56,798 nucleotides of DNA from a virus, in IMG/VR virus record IMGVR_UViG_3300049845_000287, positions 1 through 56,798 of that record, one strand, 5' to 3'. Shown here piece by piece: positions 31,733 through 41,600 of this stretch. How positions within the stretch are numbered: position 1 is the first letter of the stretch; every line of letters begins with the position of its first letter. The notes beneath the pieces were generated by a model, which had not been told where the DNA came from, did no database searches, and saw only the letters and a list, made by a program, of their open reading frames with translations. The position numbers and the translations under genes are program-made.

Positions 31733-31768
31733 CAATACCACCGAAGCCCCCCACAGGGAGGAACGAAG

Positions 31769-32023
31769 ATGGCTGAGTCCAGCGAGACCATGCCCGTCGA
31801 CCTTGGAGCCAAGATGGCTCCGTCGCACACGCTCACCGACGATCCGTGGGCGCACCGCTCCGCCGGGATGAGGTGTTCGAGCTGCATGTGGTTCGTCGAG
31901 AAGGCGGGCACCACGTCGGGTGTGGGCCGCTGCCGGCGCCATGCTCCCACGATGAACGGTTACCCGGTCGTGTTCCTGATGGACTGGTGCGGCGACCACA
32001 AGCTCGACGAGAGGCGGTCATGA
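31769..32023 (+). CDS. Small Cys/His protein, first rightward gene
   Basis: This 84-aa protein has CSSCMWFVE (35-43 region), GRCRRHAPT and WCGDHK, giving a CxxC...CxxH...CxxH pattern that could hold zinc or an iron-sulphur cluster. Strong GGGAGGAACG site. The pattern is seen in small phage proteins of unknown function. Confidence 0.7.
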   Translation: MAESSETMPVDLGAKMAPSHTLTDDPWAHRSAGMRCSSCMWFVEKAGTTSGVGRCRRHAPTMNGYPVVFLMDWCGDHKLDERRS

Positions 32024-32292
32024 TGGCAGCGAGGTTCAGGAAGAAGCCGGTCGTCATCGAGGCCGAGTTGTTCGATGGCTCGATGGCTTCGGCGGATTCG
32101 ATCGAGAAGTGGTCCGGTGGTATCACGAGCGCGAACGTGCTTGATGACCTTACGACGCTTGTGATCGACATCCCTACGCTCGAGGGGACGATGAGAGCGG
32201 TCGCCGGTGACTTCATCATCAGGGGCGTCCAGGGTGAGTTCTATCCCTGCAAGCCCGACATCTTCCACGCGACCTACGAGTATGTGGAGTAG
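32020..32292 (+). CDS. Conserved phage protein of unknown function
   Basis: This is a 90-aa protein from the ATG at 32020, overlapping the upstream stop (ATGA). It begins RFRKKPVVIEAELFDG and ends with a GDFIIRGVQGEFYPCKPDIF segment. I recognise this arrangement as a widespread small phage protein, always uncharacterised. Confidence 0.75.
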   Translation: MMAARFRKKPVVIEAELFDGSMASADSIEKWSGGITSANVLDDLTTLVIDIPTLEGTMRAVAGDFIIRGVQGEFYPCKPDIFHATYEYVE

Positions 32293-32295
32293 CTG

Positions 32296-32868
32296 ATGGC
32301 CCTGGACTTCGATGCACTCAACGAGGTCGCTCAGGTCGAGACCGAGCCCGACCAGACCATCATCGAGCGGCTCAGGTTCGACGATGCGCTCGATGTGCCC
32401 CATCAGCTGACCGACGTCGACGTGTGGCTCAACTACTGCAACGACGACCTCTACCACATGGACAAGGCGATCCGCGCCTACATCAACAAGAGCCGGTGGA
32501 CGAGGTTGACCAAGGGCAAGATGAAGACCGCGGTGCCGCTGCTGTTCTTGCAGTTGTTCGGCCGCAAGCCCGACGCCCACGACAGCCAGGTGTGTCAGAT
32601 GATGCACCGGATCCTGACCTACTACTGCACCTCCTACACCGGCATCACCAAGATCAACGGTGTGAGGTTCAACCGGGTCTACTACTTCTCCAAGTACGCG
32701 ATGCGGTCGAAGAGGCCGATGTCGCTGAGGCTGCGATTGGAGGAGTCCAATGGCAGCGAGCACAGCTTCAGAGAGTACAAGCCTGGTGCAGACAAACAGG
32801 CGGAGCCTCGACGAGGAGTTACGCAACACGGCCCACTTGCAGATGGGCAAGGTCGCGTATCGAAGTGA
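32296..32868 (+). CDS. Hypothetical protein
   Basis: This 190-aa protein has an acidic N terminus, a central helical, Tyr/Met-rich region (NKSRWTRLTKG...YYCTSYTG) and a basic end. The last 119 bases overlap the next gene in another frame. Function unknown; it precedes the helicase gene. Confidence 0.65.
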   Translation: MALDFDALNEVAQVETEPDQTIIERLRFDDALDVPHQLTDVDVWLNYCNDDLYHMDKAIRAYINKSRWTRLTKGKMKTAVPLLFLQLFGRKPDAHDSQVCQMMHRILTYYCTSYTGITKINGVRFNRVYYFSKYAMRSKRPMSLRLRLEESNGSEHSFREYKPGADKQAEPRRGVTQHGPLADGQGRVSK

Positions 32869-33400
32869 GTACGGCACGCCACGCATAGGCGTGGACAACG
32901 GCAACCGGTGCGACGCCACCACGCACCTCGCCTCGCAGATGTTCACCGACGCGGTGTTCAACCGCGACATCCGCATGATCCAGATGATAATCACCCGTAT
33001 CGACGGGGGGCTTCCGAAAGACACGGAGGTCGAGGAGTACCAGACGCTGTTCGGCGATTGCATGAACGCGGTCCTGGGACTCGGTGACGGCGAGAAGCTC
33101 AAGGTCCTACCGACCGATACCGTGATGATGGCGTTGTGCAAATCGCTCTACGACATCGCGGCGGAGGACATCTACCATGAGGTCAAGGCCGACGCCAACG
33201 GCAACAGGTGGGCGCGTTCACGCCGCCCCTCGACCGAAGCCAAGAAGGACCGTGACGCCGCCCTGCGGCTCATCACGGAGCGCGCCGGCGGCCGCAAGAC
33301 CGCCATCCCCAAGACCCCCGAGCTCCAAGACGCTGTCGTCTCGGCCTCGTGGATCCCCCAGTCCTCACTACCACAAGGAGCCGATGGTGAGACGCGATGA
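32750..33400 (+). CDS. Hypothetical protein, long overlap with previous gene
   Basis: This 216-aa protein has its own strong GGAGGAG site before the ATG at 32750, in the +1 frame relative to the previous gene. The 119-base overlap is long for this genome. The middle is alpha-helical and the C terminus is basic. No domain recognised. Confidence 0.65.
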   Translation: MAASTASESTSLVQTNRRSLDEELRNTAHLQMGKVAYRSEYGTPRIGVDNGNRCDATTHLASQMFTDAVFNRDIRMIQMIITRIDGGLPKDTEVEEYQTLFGDCMNAVLGLGDGEKLKVLPTDTVMMALCKSLYDIAAEDIYHEVKADANGNRWARSRRPSTEAKKDRDAALRLITERAGGRKTAIPKTPELQDAVVSASWIPQSSLPQGADGETR

Positions 33401-33575
33401 GATGCGCCGGGTCGTCGAGGAGCTGTCCTGGCACACGGACCAGCCCAAGGTGGCGTATGAGGCCACGACGGAGAAGGAGCGGCGCGACATCCTGAAGCGC
33501 GGCTACGTCACCAAGGAGCTGTGGCGCTGTATCGCCGTTCGGCTTCCGAGGGTTGACGCTGTCAGCGAAGGCTGA
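33384..33575 (+). CDS. Small basic hypothetical protein
   Basis: This is a 63-aa protein from the ATG at 33384 behind AAGGAG. A longer frame from 33177 is rejected because its N-terminal part is Arg/Pro/Ser shadow sequence. It overlaps the previous gene by 17 bases. Helical, no motif. Confidence 0.55.
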   Translation: MVRRDEMRRVVEELSWHTDQPKVAYEATTEKERRDILKRGYVTKELWRCIAVRLPRVDAVSEG

Positions 33576-33625
33576 GAACATCTGGTTGCGCCTTCGGCGC
33601 ACTCCTTTCTGTGGGGAGCCGGGCT

Positions 33626-33653
33626 GGGACGGGGACTTCGTACCCCCCGTCCC
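33626..33653 (+). other. GC-rich hairpin before helicase gene
   Basis: Gggacgggg and ccccgtccc form a 9-bp stem with a 10-base loop. No T run follows, so it is more likely an RNA structure in the helicase leader than a terminator. A smaller gcgcc/ggcgc hairpin lies just upstream near 33589. Confidence 0.4.
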
Positions 33654-33710
33654 GCCCCCGGAGCTCGACTCGGCAGGGAAGGAGGCGGCATCCACAGAGA
33701 GGAAGATCCC

Positions 33711-34892
33711 ATGCACGCACCTGAGCCCCGGCATCTCAACGACTGGCTATGGAAGCCGTCCGTCGAGGAGTCCATCTGCAACAACCCGTTCCACGCCGTC
33801 ATGTGCAAGGTGCTCTCCGGCTACACCGCTTCCCCGATGGACCCGTTCTGGGAAGAGGACTCGCCGTTCACCAAGCTCGCCAAGCTGGTCAAGGCCGAAC
33901 TGATCCTGCCCGAGGGCGATGTCATCTATGTCCGCGAGCGCGACAACCTCATCCCGCTCGGCGAGGCCATCGGCCTGCTCGCGTACTACATGCACGTCGA
34001 CCGGCATGACGCGCGCAAGGCCGCCGACGTGCTGGAGACCAACTTCCAAGGCTACTTCCCCATCACGGGCGACAAGGTGTGGCGAGGCGGCATCTCGCTC
34101 GAGTACCCGAACACGACCGTCAAAGGCGGCCCACCCAACAGGGTGCTCATCGACCTGGCCACGATGGAGGCCGAGAAGCCCGGCATCGTCCCCGGCATCC
34201 CCGAGTTCGGTGTCCACACCGTCACGAGCGCCACGACCGATGTGCTGTGGAAGTTCTTCAACCTCATCAACACGGCGGTCGGCGAGGACCACTTCTTCGA
34301 GAAGGCGCTCATGTACCCGTTCAACCAGCGGATAAGGGAGAAGTCCCATGTACTGGTGGGCAAGGGGGGCAACGGGAAGTCGTTGTTCATGCGGATGGTG
34401 CAGCGTCTGTACGGCGACCGCGCCTACACTGATGCTCCTCAGCCCAACTTCAGAGGCCACGATCCGGCCGTCATCGCTTACAACTTCGTCGGCAAACGAG
34501 TGGTCACCTTCAACGACGTCGGCGACCCCAGCGAGGCGTTCCTCGAATGGCTCAAGCGCATGATCACCGGCAACCTCGAGGTCAAGACCCCGAGCGGCGC
34601 CTGGCTCTCTGTCCCCTGCGTGACCAACTTCATGCTCGAGACGAACCACGCTCCGGCAGTGCTCGACATCGAGGCCCACGCGAGGCGCTACGTCATCCGC
34701 ACCTTCGACGAGGGCTTCAAGCTCAACGAGCACATGACCGAGGTGGAGTTGGACATGATAGGAGAACGCGGTAGTATCACCGCAGGTGACCTCGTCAACT
34801 ACCTGATGCACGTCAAGCCCGACATCACGGACTGGAAGACGTTCACCGCACCTGTCGTACAGGAGATGCCGGTTGCCGCAGCCGACTACTGA
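33711..34892 (+). CDS. Superfamily 3 helicase (P4/D5-type primase C-terminal domain)
   Basis: This 393-aa protein has Walker A VGKGGNGKS (216-224), Walker B VVTFNDV (264-270) and motif C FMLETNHAP (307-315) followed by an Arg-rich AHARRYVIR finger. This is the phage/plasmid P4-type replicative helicase pattern. The N-terminal 200 residues lack AEP motifs; the matching primase domain is a separate gene at 22869-23666 on the other strand. It should unwind the phage origin as a hexamer. Confidence 0.85.
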   Translation: MHAPEPRHLNDWLWKPSVEESICNNPFHAVMCKVLSGYTASPMDPFWEEDSPFTKLAKLVKAELILPEGDVIYVRERDNLIPLGEAIGLLAYYMHVDRHDARKAADVLETNFQGYFPITGDKVWRGGISLEYPNTTVKGGPPNRVLIDLATMEAEKPGIVPGIPEFGVHTVTSATTDVLWKFFNLINTAVGEDHFFEKALMYPFNQRIREKSHVLVGKGGNGKSLFMRMVQRLYGDRAYTDAPQPNFRGHDPAVIAYNFVGKRVVTFNDVGDPSEAFLEWLKRMITGNLEVKTPSGAWLSVPCVTNFMLETNHAPAVLDIEAHARRYVIRTFDEGFKLNEHMTEVELDMIGERGSITAGDLVNYLMHVKPDITDWKTFTAPVVQEMPVAAADY

Positions 34893-35154
34893 GGTCTGCC
34901 CCTTCGCACTCGAGGCCATCGCATACCTCGAACGTAACGACATCACCTCGATCTCGCTGATCGGGAACCAGCTCCTGGCCGCCAAGGACGGGAACCGCGA
35001 CGTCTACATCTGGCTCACGCACATGAAGGACCGCGGTATCCCGATCCCGGCCCACCTGTTCGGGCGCGGGAACCACCGGCCCGCCCGTGTCGACGTCCTC
35101 GCGCTGCACCCCGATGGGAGGTTCAGGTGGCTCATCAACGTGGTGGAACAATGA
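34873..35154 (+). CDS. Small hypothetical protein
   Basis: This 93-aa alpha/beta protein overlaps the helicase end by 20 bases and the next gene by four. Contains LIGNQLLAAKDGNRDVYIWLT. Function unknown. Confidence 0.6.
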   Translation: MPQPTTEVCPFALEAIAYLERNDITSISLIGNQLLAAKDGNRDVYIWLTHMKDRGIPIPAHLFGRGNHRPARVDVLALHPDGRFRWLINVVEQ

Positions 35155-35501
35155 AGGCCGAACAGACGGAGCTCTTCGACTCGCCGAACCGCAAACCGAC
35201 CCGCCGGCGCGTCCATTCGGTCGCCGAGGCGGCGGATGCGACACGCCGTGGGAGCTGGACATGCTGGAAGGCGTGCGAGTATTGCAGCAAGGCCACCCAC
35301 GAGCAGGCCCACGAGAACCCCAAGTTCCGGATATACCGCCTTTGCGAACGGCCTGGACGGCAGATAGAGGAGCTTTGCTTCGAGAAGACGAGGATCTGCG
35401 ACCACGCCAAGATGATCGAGACGCGGTGGTCGCCACGTCCTGCGCCGCCGCCACCGCCTCCACGCCCCATGTCACCCGCAAGCGGGTGGGACGACTACTG
35501 A
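35151..35501 (+). CDS. Cys-rich hypothetical protein
   Basis: This is a 116-aa protein from the ATG at 35151 (ATGA overlap). The middle has CWKACEYCSK...C...C...C, enough for one or two zinc sites, and the C terminus has a PAPPPPPPRP run. It is the last gene before the virion unit. Confidence 0.6.
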   Translation: MKAEQTELFDSPNRKPTRRRVHSVAEAADATRRGSWTCWKACEYCSKATHEQAHENPKFRIYRLCERPGRQIEELCFEKTRICDHAKMIETRWSPRPAPPPPPPRPMSPASGWDDY

Positions 35502-35528
35502 TATACTCACCTCCGAGACGGGAGGTGA
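35499..35528 (+). promoter_or_regulatory. Extended -10 promoter overlapping an SD-occluding hairpin
   Basis: TGA-TATACT (35499-35507) is a perfect extended -10. Directly after it, TCACCTCC (35507-35514) is the exact complement of GGAGGTGA (35521-35528), the ribosome site of the next gene. Read-through RNA would fold and hide the ribosome site. RNA starting at this promoter (about 35513-35515) would lack most of the 5' arm and leave it open. Confidence 0.6.
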
Positions 35529-35531
35529 ACC

Positions 35532-36812
35532 TTGGCGAAGCAGATCATCCGGGTCGAACAGTCGGACTCAGACAAGCTCTTCCGCGAGAAGGTGAACTCC
35601 AACTTCCTCCGCGTCGCCGAGGAATCCGCCGCTCCCACGCATACCCACGAGCACACTCATGACGACCCGGACCTCTCGGGCTACTGCACGATGGAGCTCT
35701 ACACCGAGCTCGAGGCGCGCGTCCGTGTCCTCGAGAGCCTGATCGGCGGCGGAGGCCAGTTCACCAAAGAAGGCGGCGTCGGCGTCTGGATGGTCAACGG
35801 CACCGGCGCGGCCACCGTCCGCGGTGATGTCGTCGCGCTCGACCCGGACAGCGATAACAAGTTCGTCCTGTGCAGCGGCGGCCTCGACCCCATCGGTGTC
35901 GTCTATTCGAGGAACAAGGACATCGACGCGCTGTGCCTCATCATCGTCGCCGGCCGCGCGCAGGTGCGTCTCGAGGACGACCTGGTCGCGTATCCGGGCG
36001 ACCTGCTCCTGGCGAGCGACACCGTCGACGGGCGCGCCGAGCCCGCCACGCTTGCCGGGATCTCCGACGCCGACCACTGGCGCGAGGTCGGCCATGTGAG
36101 CATGGCGACCGGCGGTGGCGAGGTCAGCACCGTGGTAGAGCACACCTTCACCGATGGCGGCTCCCCTCCCTACGCGGTGCTCGAGACGCCGGAGGCCACC
36201 TGGGAGCCGATCGGCGCCGAGCCGACCGCGGACTGGCGGTGGCAGGTCGACGTGAGCTACCTGTTGCAGCTTGATGAGCTCATCTCGGATGTCGAAAGGT
36301 TCACCGTCATCCACTCGATCAACGCAGGAACGCTCCCTGCTCCATGGCAGGCAGGTATCACCGACCTCGTGTCCTGGGTCTTCTACGGGCAGATCTACGA
36401 CCCGGCCTCTCCCAGCGTGGCGGTCAAGGGCGATCGCAGCCTCGGCAACCGTGCCATCGCGGGAGGCACGCTCGGTGCGGACGACTGGCATTACGAGATC
36501 GAGCGCATCCCCGGCACCAGCGCGAACTGGCGCTACCGGGTCAGCTATGACGCGGGCTCGACCTGGAGCGGATGGTCGAACCTCTCGACCGGCACCTACA
36601 CCGACGGGTCCTACAAGTGCTCGATGAAGTTCAGGTGTGCGGGGACCGTCGACGTGAACAACACCGGTGGCGCGTCTGCCGCTCCGACATGGTTCCCCGA
36701 TTCGAGCATCTCGGTATCGGAGATCACGGTCTCAGGTACGACCGTCGAGACTCTTCCCGAGCCTGATACCGAATACCCCGGCCTGACGTGGGCCGTCGTC
36801 CACTTCAACTAG
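35532..36812 (+). CDS. Virion appendage/fibre-like protein
   Basis: This 426-aa protein has a TTG start three bases after GGAGGTGA. The N-terminal 50 residues are helical with a His-rich THTHEHTHDD stretch, then a short coiled coil (55-70) leads into beta-rich domains to the end. Such head-to-tip design fits an appendage or decoration protein. It opens the unit containing the giant internal proteins, portal and capsid. Its expression may be delayed by the hairpin at its ribosome site. Confidence 0.6.
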   Translation: MAKQIIRVEQSDSDKLFREKVNSNFLRVAEESAAPTHTHEHTHDDPDLSGYCTMELYTELEARVRVLESLIGGGGQFTKEGGVGVWMVNGTGAATVRGDVVALDPDSDNKFVLCSGGLDPIGVVYSRNKDIDALCLIIVAGRAQVRLEDDLVAYPGDLLLASDTVDGRAEPATLAGISDADHWREVGHVSMATGGGEVSTVVEHTFTDGGSPPYAVLETPEATWEPIGAEPTADWRWQVDVSYLLQLDELISDVERFTVIHSINAGTLPAPWQAGITDLVSWVFYGQIYDPASPSVAVKGDRSLGNRAIAGGTLGADDWHYEIERIPGTSANWRYRVSYDAGSTWSGWSNLSTGTYTDGSYKCSMKFRCAGTVDVNNTGGASAAPTWFPDSSISVSEITVSGTTVETLPEPDTEYPGLTWAVVHFN

Positions 36813-36817
36813 GAGTC

Positions 36818-38659
36818 ATGATGATCCATCCCGACAGATGGACTCCCACGGTCAAGAAGCGCGAGACCGCCTTCGGCGACTTCTCGACGCCGAACCTGTT
36901 CGACAAGGCCAAGAACAAGGCCGGCCAGATCGGGCGCAGCGTCAAGTCCAAGGTCGACAAGGTCGCCGAGCGCAAGGTGACGCCTTACATGCAGGGGCCG
37001 GTGAAGTACCGCAAGGGCGACGGGCAGCTCTCGACCAAGGAAGAGAATCTCGCTCTGCCGCATCCGACCCCGGCACACGCCGAGCAGGCGCAGGCCAATG
37101 AGCTCAAGACACGCCCCAAGGTGCGGACGAGCTACGCCGGGGATCCTCGGGCATACGGTGGCGGCCCCGAGACGCCCGCTATCAAGCGCGGACTGGCGCT
37201 CATCACCGGGCCGACCGGCCAGGACATGGGCTCGCTTATCAACCCGAAGCTTCTTGAAGAGGTCAAGGAGCAGGGCTTCCCGCCTCCCGCGGACCCGATG
37301 GACATGGACTTCGAGCCGACTCCGCAGCAAGAGCTCGTTGGACAGGCGTTGAGCGCGCCGATCATATCCACTCTCGAGGTCGGCGGTGACGCGCTCAACC
37401 GTCTCGGAGGAGGCAGGCGCAACGCCGCCGACAACCCGTACCGCGAGGACGACGACCCGGTCTATCGCTACGTCACCCCCGAGAACGAGGAGTTCACCTC
37501 GGCCGACCTGAAGCACTACTTCTCGATGGGCGACGGTGAACCGGTCACCGACGAGTTCCTGAACACGGCCCGCGCCTACAAGCCCGAGTTCTATACCCAC
37601 CACGTCCCCGGCGCGGAGCTTGCCTCGGACGGGAAGACCTGGGTGCGCTACACCCATCTCGCACTCGGAGACGAGAAGAACCCGGTCATCGTCCCTGTCG
37701 AGGACTTCGAGAACCGCACCTACCTCGGCCAGGGGATCAGCCCGGACTACATCGGCCCCGAGCTCGACGAAATCTGGCGCACCCAGATCAACGAGAACAA
37801 GTTCGGCACCGCCGTCCCGCGCGCCCCGCTCCAGGACCGCACGAACAAGTGGGCGTGGGAGCCCGGCTTCGACCCGAAAGACATCCCGTGGGACGAGCAG
37901 ATGGAGTGGTACACCGACCTCTCGCTCGGTTCCTCGCCCTACTATGTGCCCGGCGTGCGCTACGGCGCGGGCGCTGCGCGGGCGCTTCCTTATGCGCTTG
38001 GGTACGAGGGCGAGACCGGTATGGGCCAGGGAGTCGGGCTCGACAACGTGATGGGCATGGGGAACCTGTCCTACAACGACAAGGACCTCAATGTCGGCCA
38101 AGCGGTCGGCGGCACCGTCCAGCCGATGGTGGAAGCGTGGGCCGAGTACGGCCTGTCGGACACCGCGGTCGGCGGTGCCATGAAGCTCGCCAAGGTCATG
38201 CCGAAGGGGTTGCGCACCTCTCTGTCGAAGACCGCCGCTGCCCAGGCGTTCGGCCCGCTCGGCAGGACGCTGCCCGCGCAGGTGGTGGCCGGCGGCCTCA
38301 CAGAAGGGTTCGAGGAGATCCTCGGCGTCATCCCCGGCATGATCGCCCAGGACGGCCTTGGCAACCTCGGCCGTGACCGCAAGTGGAACGACAAGATGGA
38401 GCGGTGGGACTACGGCAAGGGTGACTTCTGGACACGGGCGGGCAACGTCGGCACCGCGATGGGCGAGGCGTTCGCATCAGGTGCGGCCATGGGCCTGCCG
38501 ATGTCGCTCGGTGGCGAGCTCCTCTCGCGCGCCAAGGGAGAAGGCACGACCGGCAAGAAGCCATACGTCGCACCGCCACAGATAGAAGCCGCACCCAGAG
38601 CGGACGGTCAGAGCCAAAGCGACCGTATCGCCGCGTTCCGTGATGAGAGGGCTCGCTGA
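36818..38659 (+). CDS. Putative internal/ejection virion protein
   Basis: This protein is about 613 aa, from the ATG at 36818 (or 36821) behind AGGAG. The basic N-terminal region (SKVDKVAERKV) is followed by a soluble, Pro-rich middle. The C-terminal part has amphipathic Gly/Ala-rich helices (GGLTEGFEEILGVIPGMIAQ, and GEAFASGAAMGLPMSLGGELL region near 545-570), which resemble membrane-active parts of ejection proteins. It overlaps the giant 2365-aa gene by one base. Role inferred from composition and order, as for T7 gp15/gp16. Confidence 0.6.
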   Translation: MMIHPDRWTPTVKKRETAFGDFSTPNLFDKAKNKAGQIGRSVKSKVDKVAERKVTPYMQGPVKYRKGDGQLSTKEENLALPHPTPAHAEQAQANELKTRPKVRTSYAGDPRAYGGGPETPAIKRGLALITGPTGQDMGSLINPKLLEEVKEQGFPPPADPMDMDFEPTPQQELVGQALSAPIISTLEVGGDALNRLGGGRRNAADNPYREDDDPVYRYVTPENEEFTSADLKHYFSMGDGEPVTDEFLNTARAYKPEFYTHHVPGAELASDGKTWVRYTHLALGDEKNPVIVPVEDFENRTYLGQGISPDYIGPELDEIWRTQINENKFGTAVPRAPLQDRTNKWAWEPGFDPKDIPWDEQMEWYTDLSLGSSPYYVPGVRYGAGAARALPYALGYEGETGMGQGVGLDNVMGMGNLSYNDKDLNVGQAVGGTVQPMVEAWAEYGLSDTAVGGAMKLAKVMPKGLRTSLSKTAAAQAFGPLGRTLPAQVVAGGLTEGFEEILGVIPGMIAQDGLGNLGRDRKWNDKMERWDYGKGDFWTRAGNVGTAMGEAFASGAAMGLPMSLGGELLSRAKGEGTTGKKPYVAPPQIEAAPRADGQSQSDRIAAFRDERAR

Positions 38660-41600
38660 TGTCGAAGACCCATGGTGCCCCTACCGTCGGCCCCGGCGGG
38701 ACCAGAGGCGATGCCGAGCAGGGGCAACCGCGCATCAACATCCCGAAGATCGAGGTCGATGTACCGGCTATCGAGACCCCGGTCACCGAGGCACCGGCGG
38801 AGACCGGAGCACCGCAGGGTACACCCCAAGGCGCACCGAAGACCGTGGTGCCGCCTGCGGCCCCGGCGCCTGTCGCTCCTCCTGCGGGCCCTCGCCCCGG
38901 CACGGTCGAAGCGATGCAGGGGATCCCGAAGCCGGTCGAACAACGCGCCGAGCAGACCGTCCTTCCCGGCTTCGAACCACCTCCGGCACCCCTCGAAGGA
39001 CCGCCTCCGGTCAGCGCACCGCCGGCTCAGGGCCAGGCTCCGATCCCCGACCTGATGCAGACGCAGGCGGTCGAAGGCACGGGCGCTCCTGCGGCGCTGG
39101 GCGCAGAGCAGCTCGGGTCGCTCCAGACGCAATCGACCGTCGTGAAAAACGAAGAGAAGCTGCTCGAGCAGGGCGGCCTCGAGGCGACTTCCCCCGTGTC
39201 TCAAGCGCGTGTCCCGACCGTCGAGGAACTGACCGGTGGCGAAGACCTGTTCGCGGCCGAGCAGACCGACGTGATCGCGAATCGTGCGGTCGACATGGAG
39301 GATATGGTCCCGCCGACCAAGGCGACCAGGGCGAACCTGCCTGACCGCTCGTCGAAGGCCGTGCTCAAGGAGCAGCGCGAAGAGGCGACCGCCGGGTACG
39401 GCACCGACGAGACGGGAACGGCCGTCCGCGGCAAGCTCTCCGCAGGGTGGGACGTCAAGATCCACGAGATCTCGGTGTCCGCCGAGCAGCTCGTCGACGC
39501 ATGGCGGCATCAGACCTCCGGTCTGCGCGAGCTCATGACCGAGTACGGCTACGACCAGGAGCAGATGCTCGCCAACCGCGCGTACGCGATCTGGGCCGTG
39601 ACAGACCTGTTCACCAACAACGACATCGAGGCGCTGGCGATGAAGGCGCCGCTCGTCGACGAGGCGTCGGTGCATCGCCGCGTGGTCCGTATCAACAAGG
39701 GACGCGGCATCAAGATCAACCCCATCGTCTTCACGATGTGGAACGCCGACTTCGACGGCGACGACATGATCCTGTCCTTCGGCAGGGAGGCCATCCGTGA
39801 CGCCAAGAGCGCGATGGACTTCCTCATCGGCACGGACGGCGTGGGCAAGATCGACCCCGACTTCTTCGACATGGCTCCCTGGGGCGACGGGACCACCACG
39901 GTCTACGCGCACCTCAGAGAGCTGTTCGAGGGAGACCCCGACAACCCGCTCCTGCTCACCGAGGCCGAGCTCAAGGGGCTGGCGAGCGCCATCGAGCGCG
40001 GGTGGTCAAAGGACTCGAAGGTGCGCGCGGCTGGGTATCGGTCGCTCCTGCGCTGGTCGAGGCAGATCGGCGAGCGGTTCCCGGCCGGCCCCGGTCGTGA
40101 CGAGGCCGTCGCCAGGATACTGACCGACATCTACAACCAGAACAAAGACATCCGCATGCTCACCCTCGGGTTCACGGCGGGCTGGAACTACATCGCCCCC
40201 GCCGACCTCAACGGCGAGTACGGCGAGGAGTCCCAGTTCCCCGAGCTCGAGAGTGATTCGTCGACCCCGGCGAACATGAAGGACATGGAGCGGGCGCTCG
40301 GCACGCCGATCGGCTACGTCCCGGGCAAGAACATCCACTTCCGCGTGACCGCCAGCTTCCTCAAGGCGGCCCGCCAGGTCTCGTACTTCATGGGCATCAA
40401 GCCTCCGGGCGACACCTTCGAGGAGAAGGTCGCGCTCATGGCGAGCGGTATCGAGGCGTTCGACGAGGCCGAGCGCGGTGTCTCCGACTGGGCTCGCAGG
40501 CTCATCATCGAGTCTCTCGGCGGCTTCCCCGCAGACGGGCACCTCGACCCGAAGAAGTTCGACGCCTATATCAAGAAGTTCGTGAGGCGCTACAACTACA
40601 TCGCCTACACGGTGAACTCCGTGACGGCCACCTTCAACCTCGACGACACCATCTCACCGGCCGACCGGCAGAGCTACGTCAAGCCGATCCGCACGGCGAA
40701 CCAGATCGACATGAACCGCGACATCCGCAAGGAGTTCAAGAACGTCTTCGGCTCCTTCACGATGGGCAGGCTGTTCGGCAAGGAGTGCCCCAACGGCTGG
40801 GAGAACATCACGCTCGACGAGTTCGTCCACACCAACAGGGCCGATGCCACATCCCCGGCTGGCGCGAAGCTGCTCGGCCGCCCGTCGACCCCGCTCGACA
40901 CGCCGGCGCATCTCATCGGCCGTCTCGCCGACCTGCGCACCAGCTTCTCCAAGACCTACAACGACGAGTTCACCAAGTCGCTCAAGAAGCAGTTCAGCCC
41001 CGGCGGCGAGCTGCTCTTGCGCAAGGTCGGGATCCTGCGCAAGGAACAGCGGGTGGCCAAGAAGAACTCGGCACAGCTCGACGCCGACATGATCGTGCTG
41101 CTCGATGCCATGCGCTCGTTCTCCGTCGACATCTTCTACTTCCTCGGGTTCAACTCACCGGCCGATCTGGAGCGAAACCCGCTCGGCCAGAAGTTCCTGG
41201 GCGCGACCAACTACAACAAGCTCGGCGGCCTGATGTACGAGGCCGCCACCCGCTACCGGTTCGAGCCGGTCCAGCACGCAGAGAGGGAACTGCGCGCCGC
41301 GAAGAACGGCAAGGAGCGTCGGCACTGGGAGAGCGTCTTGCGCCACGAGCTCGGGGAGATCGCATCGAGCTCGGAGACCTGGGCTGTCATCGTGCATGAC
41401 TACGAGAACGGCGGGGACGTGCTCCCCCGCGTCCTGCTCTCCGACATGACCAAGACGCAGAAGGAAGCCGAGATCGTCAAGCTCGTCCACGAGAGCATCG
41501 TCGGACGACACGGCTACAACAAGGACGAGGTGGCCGCCGGGCTCATGGGCAACCCGAAGGGGCTCTACGCCCGCGACCGCTTCATCTCCGACTTCGGTCA

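Larger units (their letters stand above)
30676..31768. other. 1.1-kb divergent non-coding region
   Basis: This is the longest stretch without a confident gene. It separates the leftward and rightward arms, so it should hold the main divergent early promoters and perhaps the replication origin. It contains the copy-4 promoter-like motif, a nested RNA hairpin (30797-30859), an AT-rich patch (30968-31006, with tatatatgtatta) in an otherwise GC-rich genome, a palindrome (31048-31065), C-run/G-run pairs, a 10-bp inverted repeat (31366-31403) and a CCCCC-TGT-GGGGG hairpin (31504-31516). A possible tiny minus-strand gene is at 31481-31630. Confidence 0.7.
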
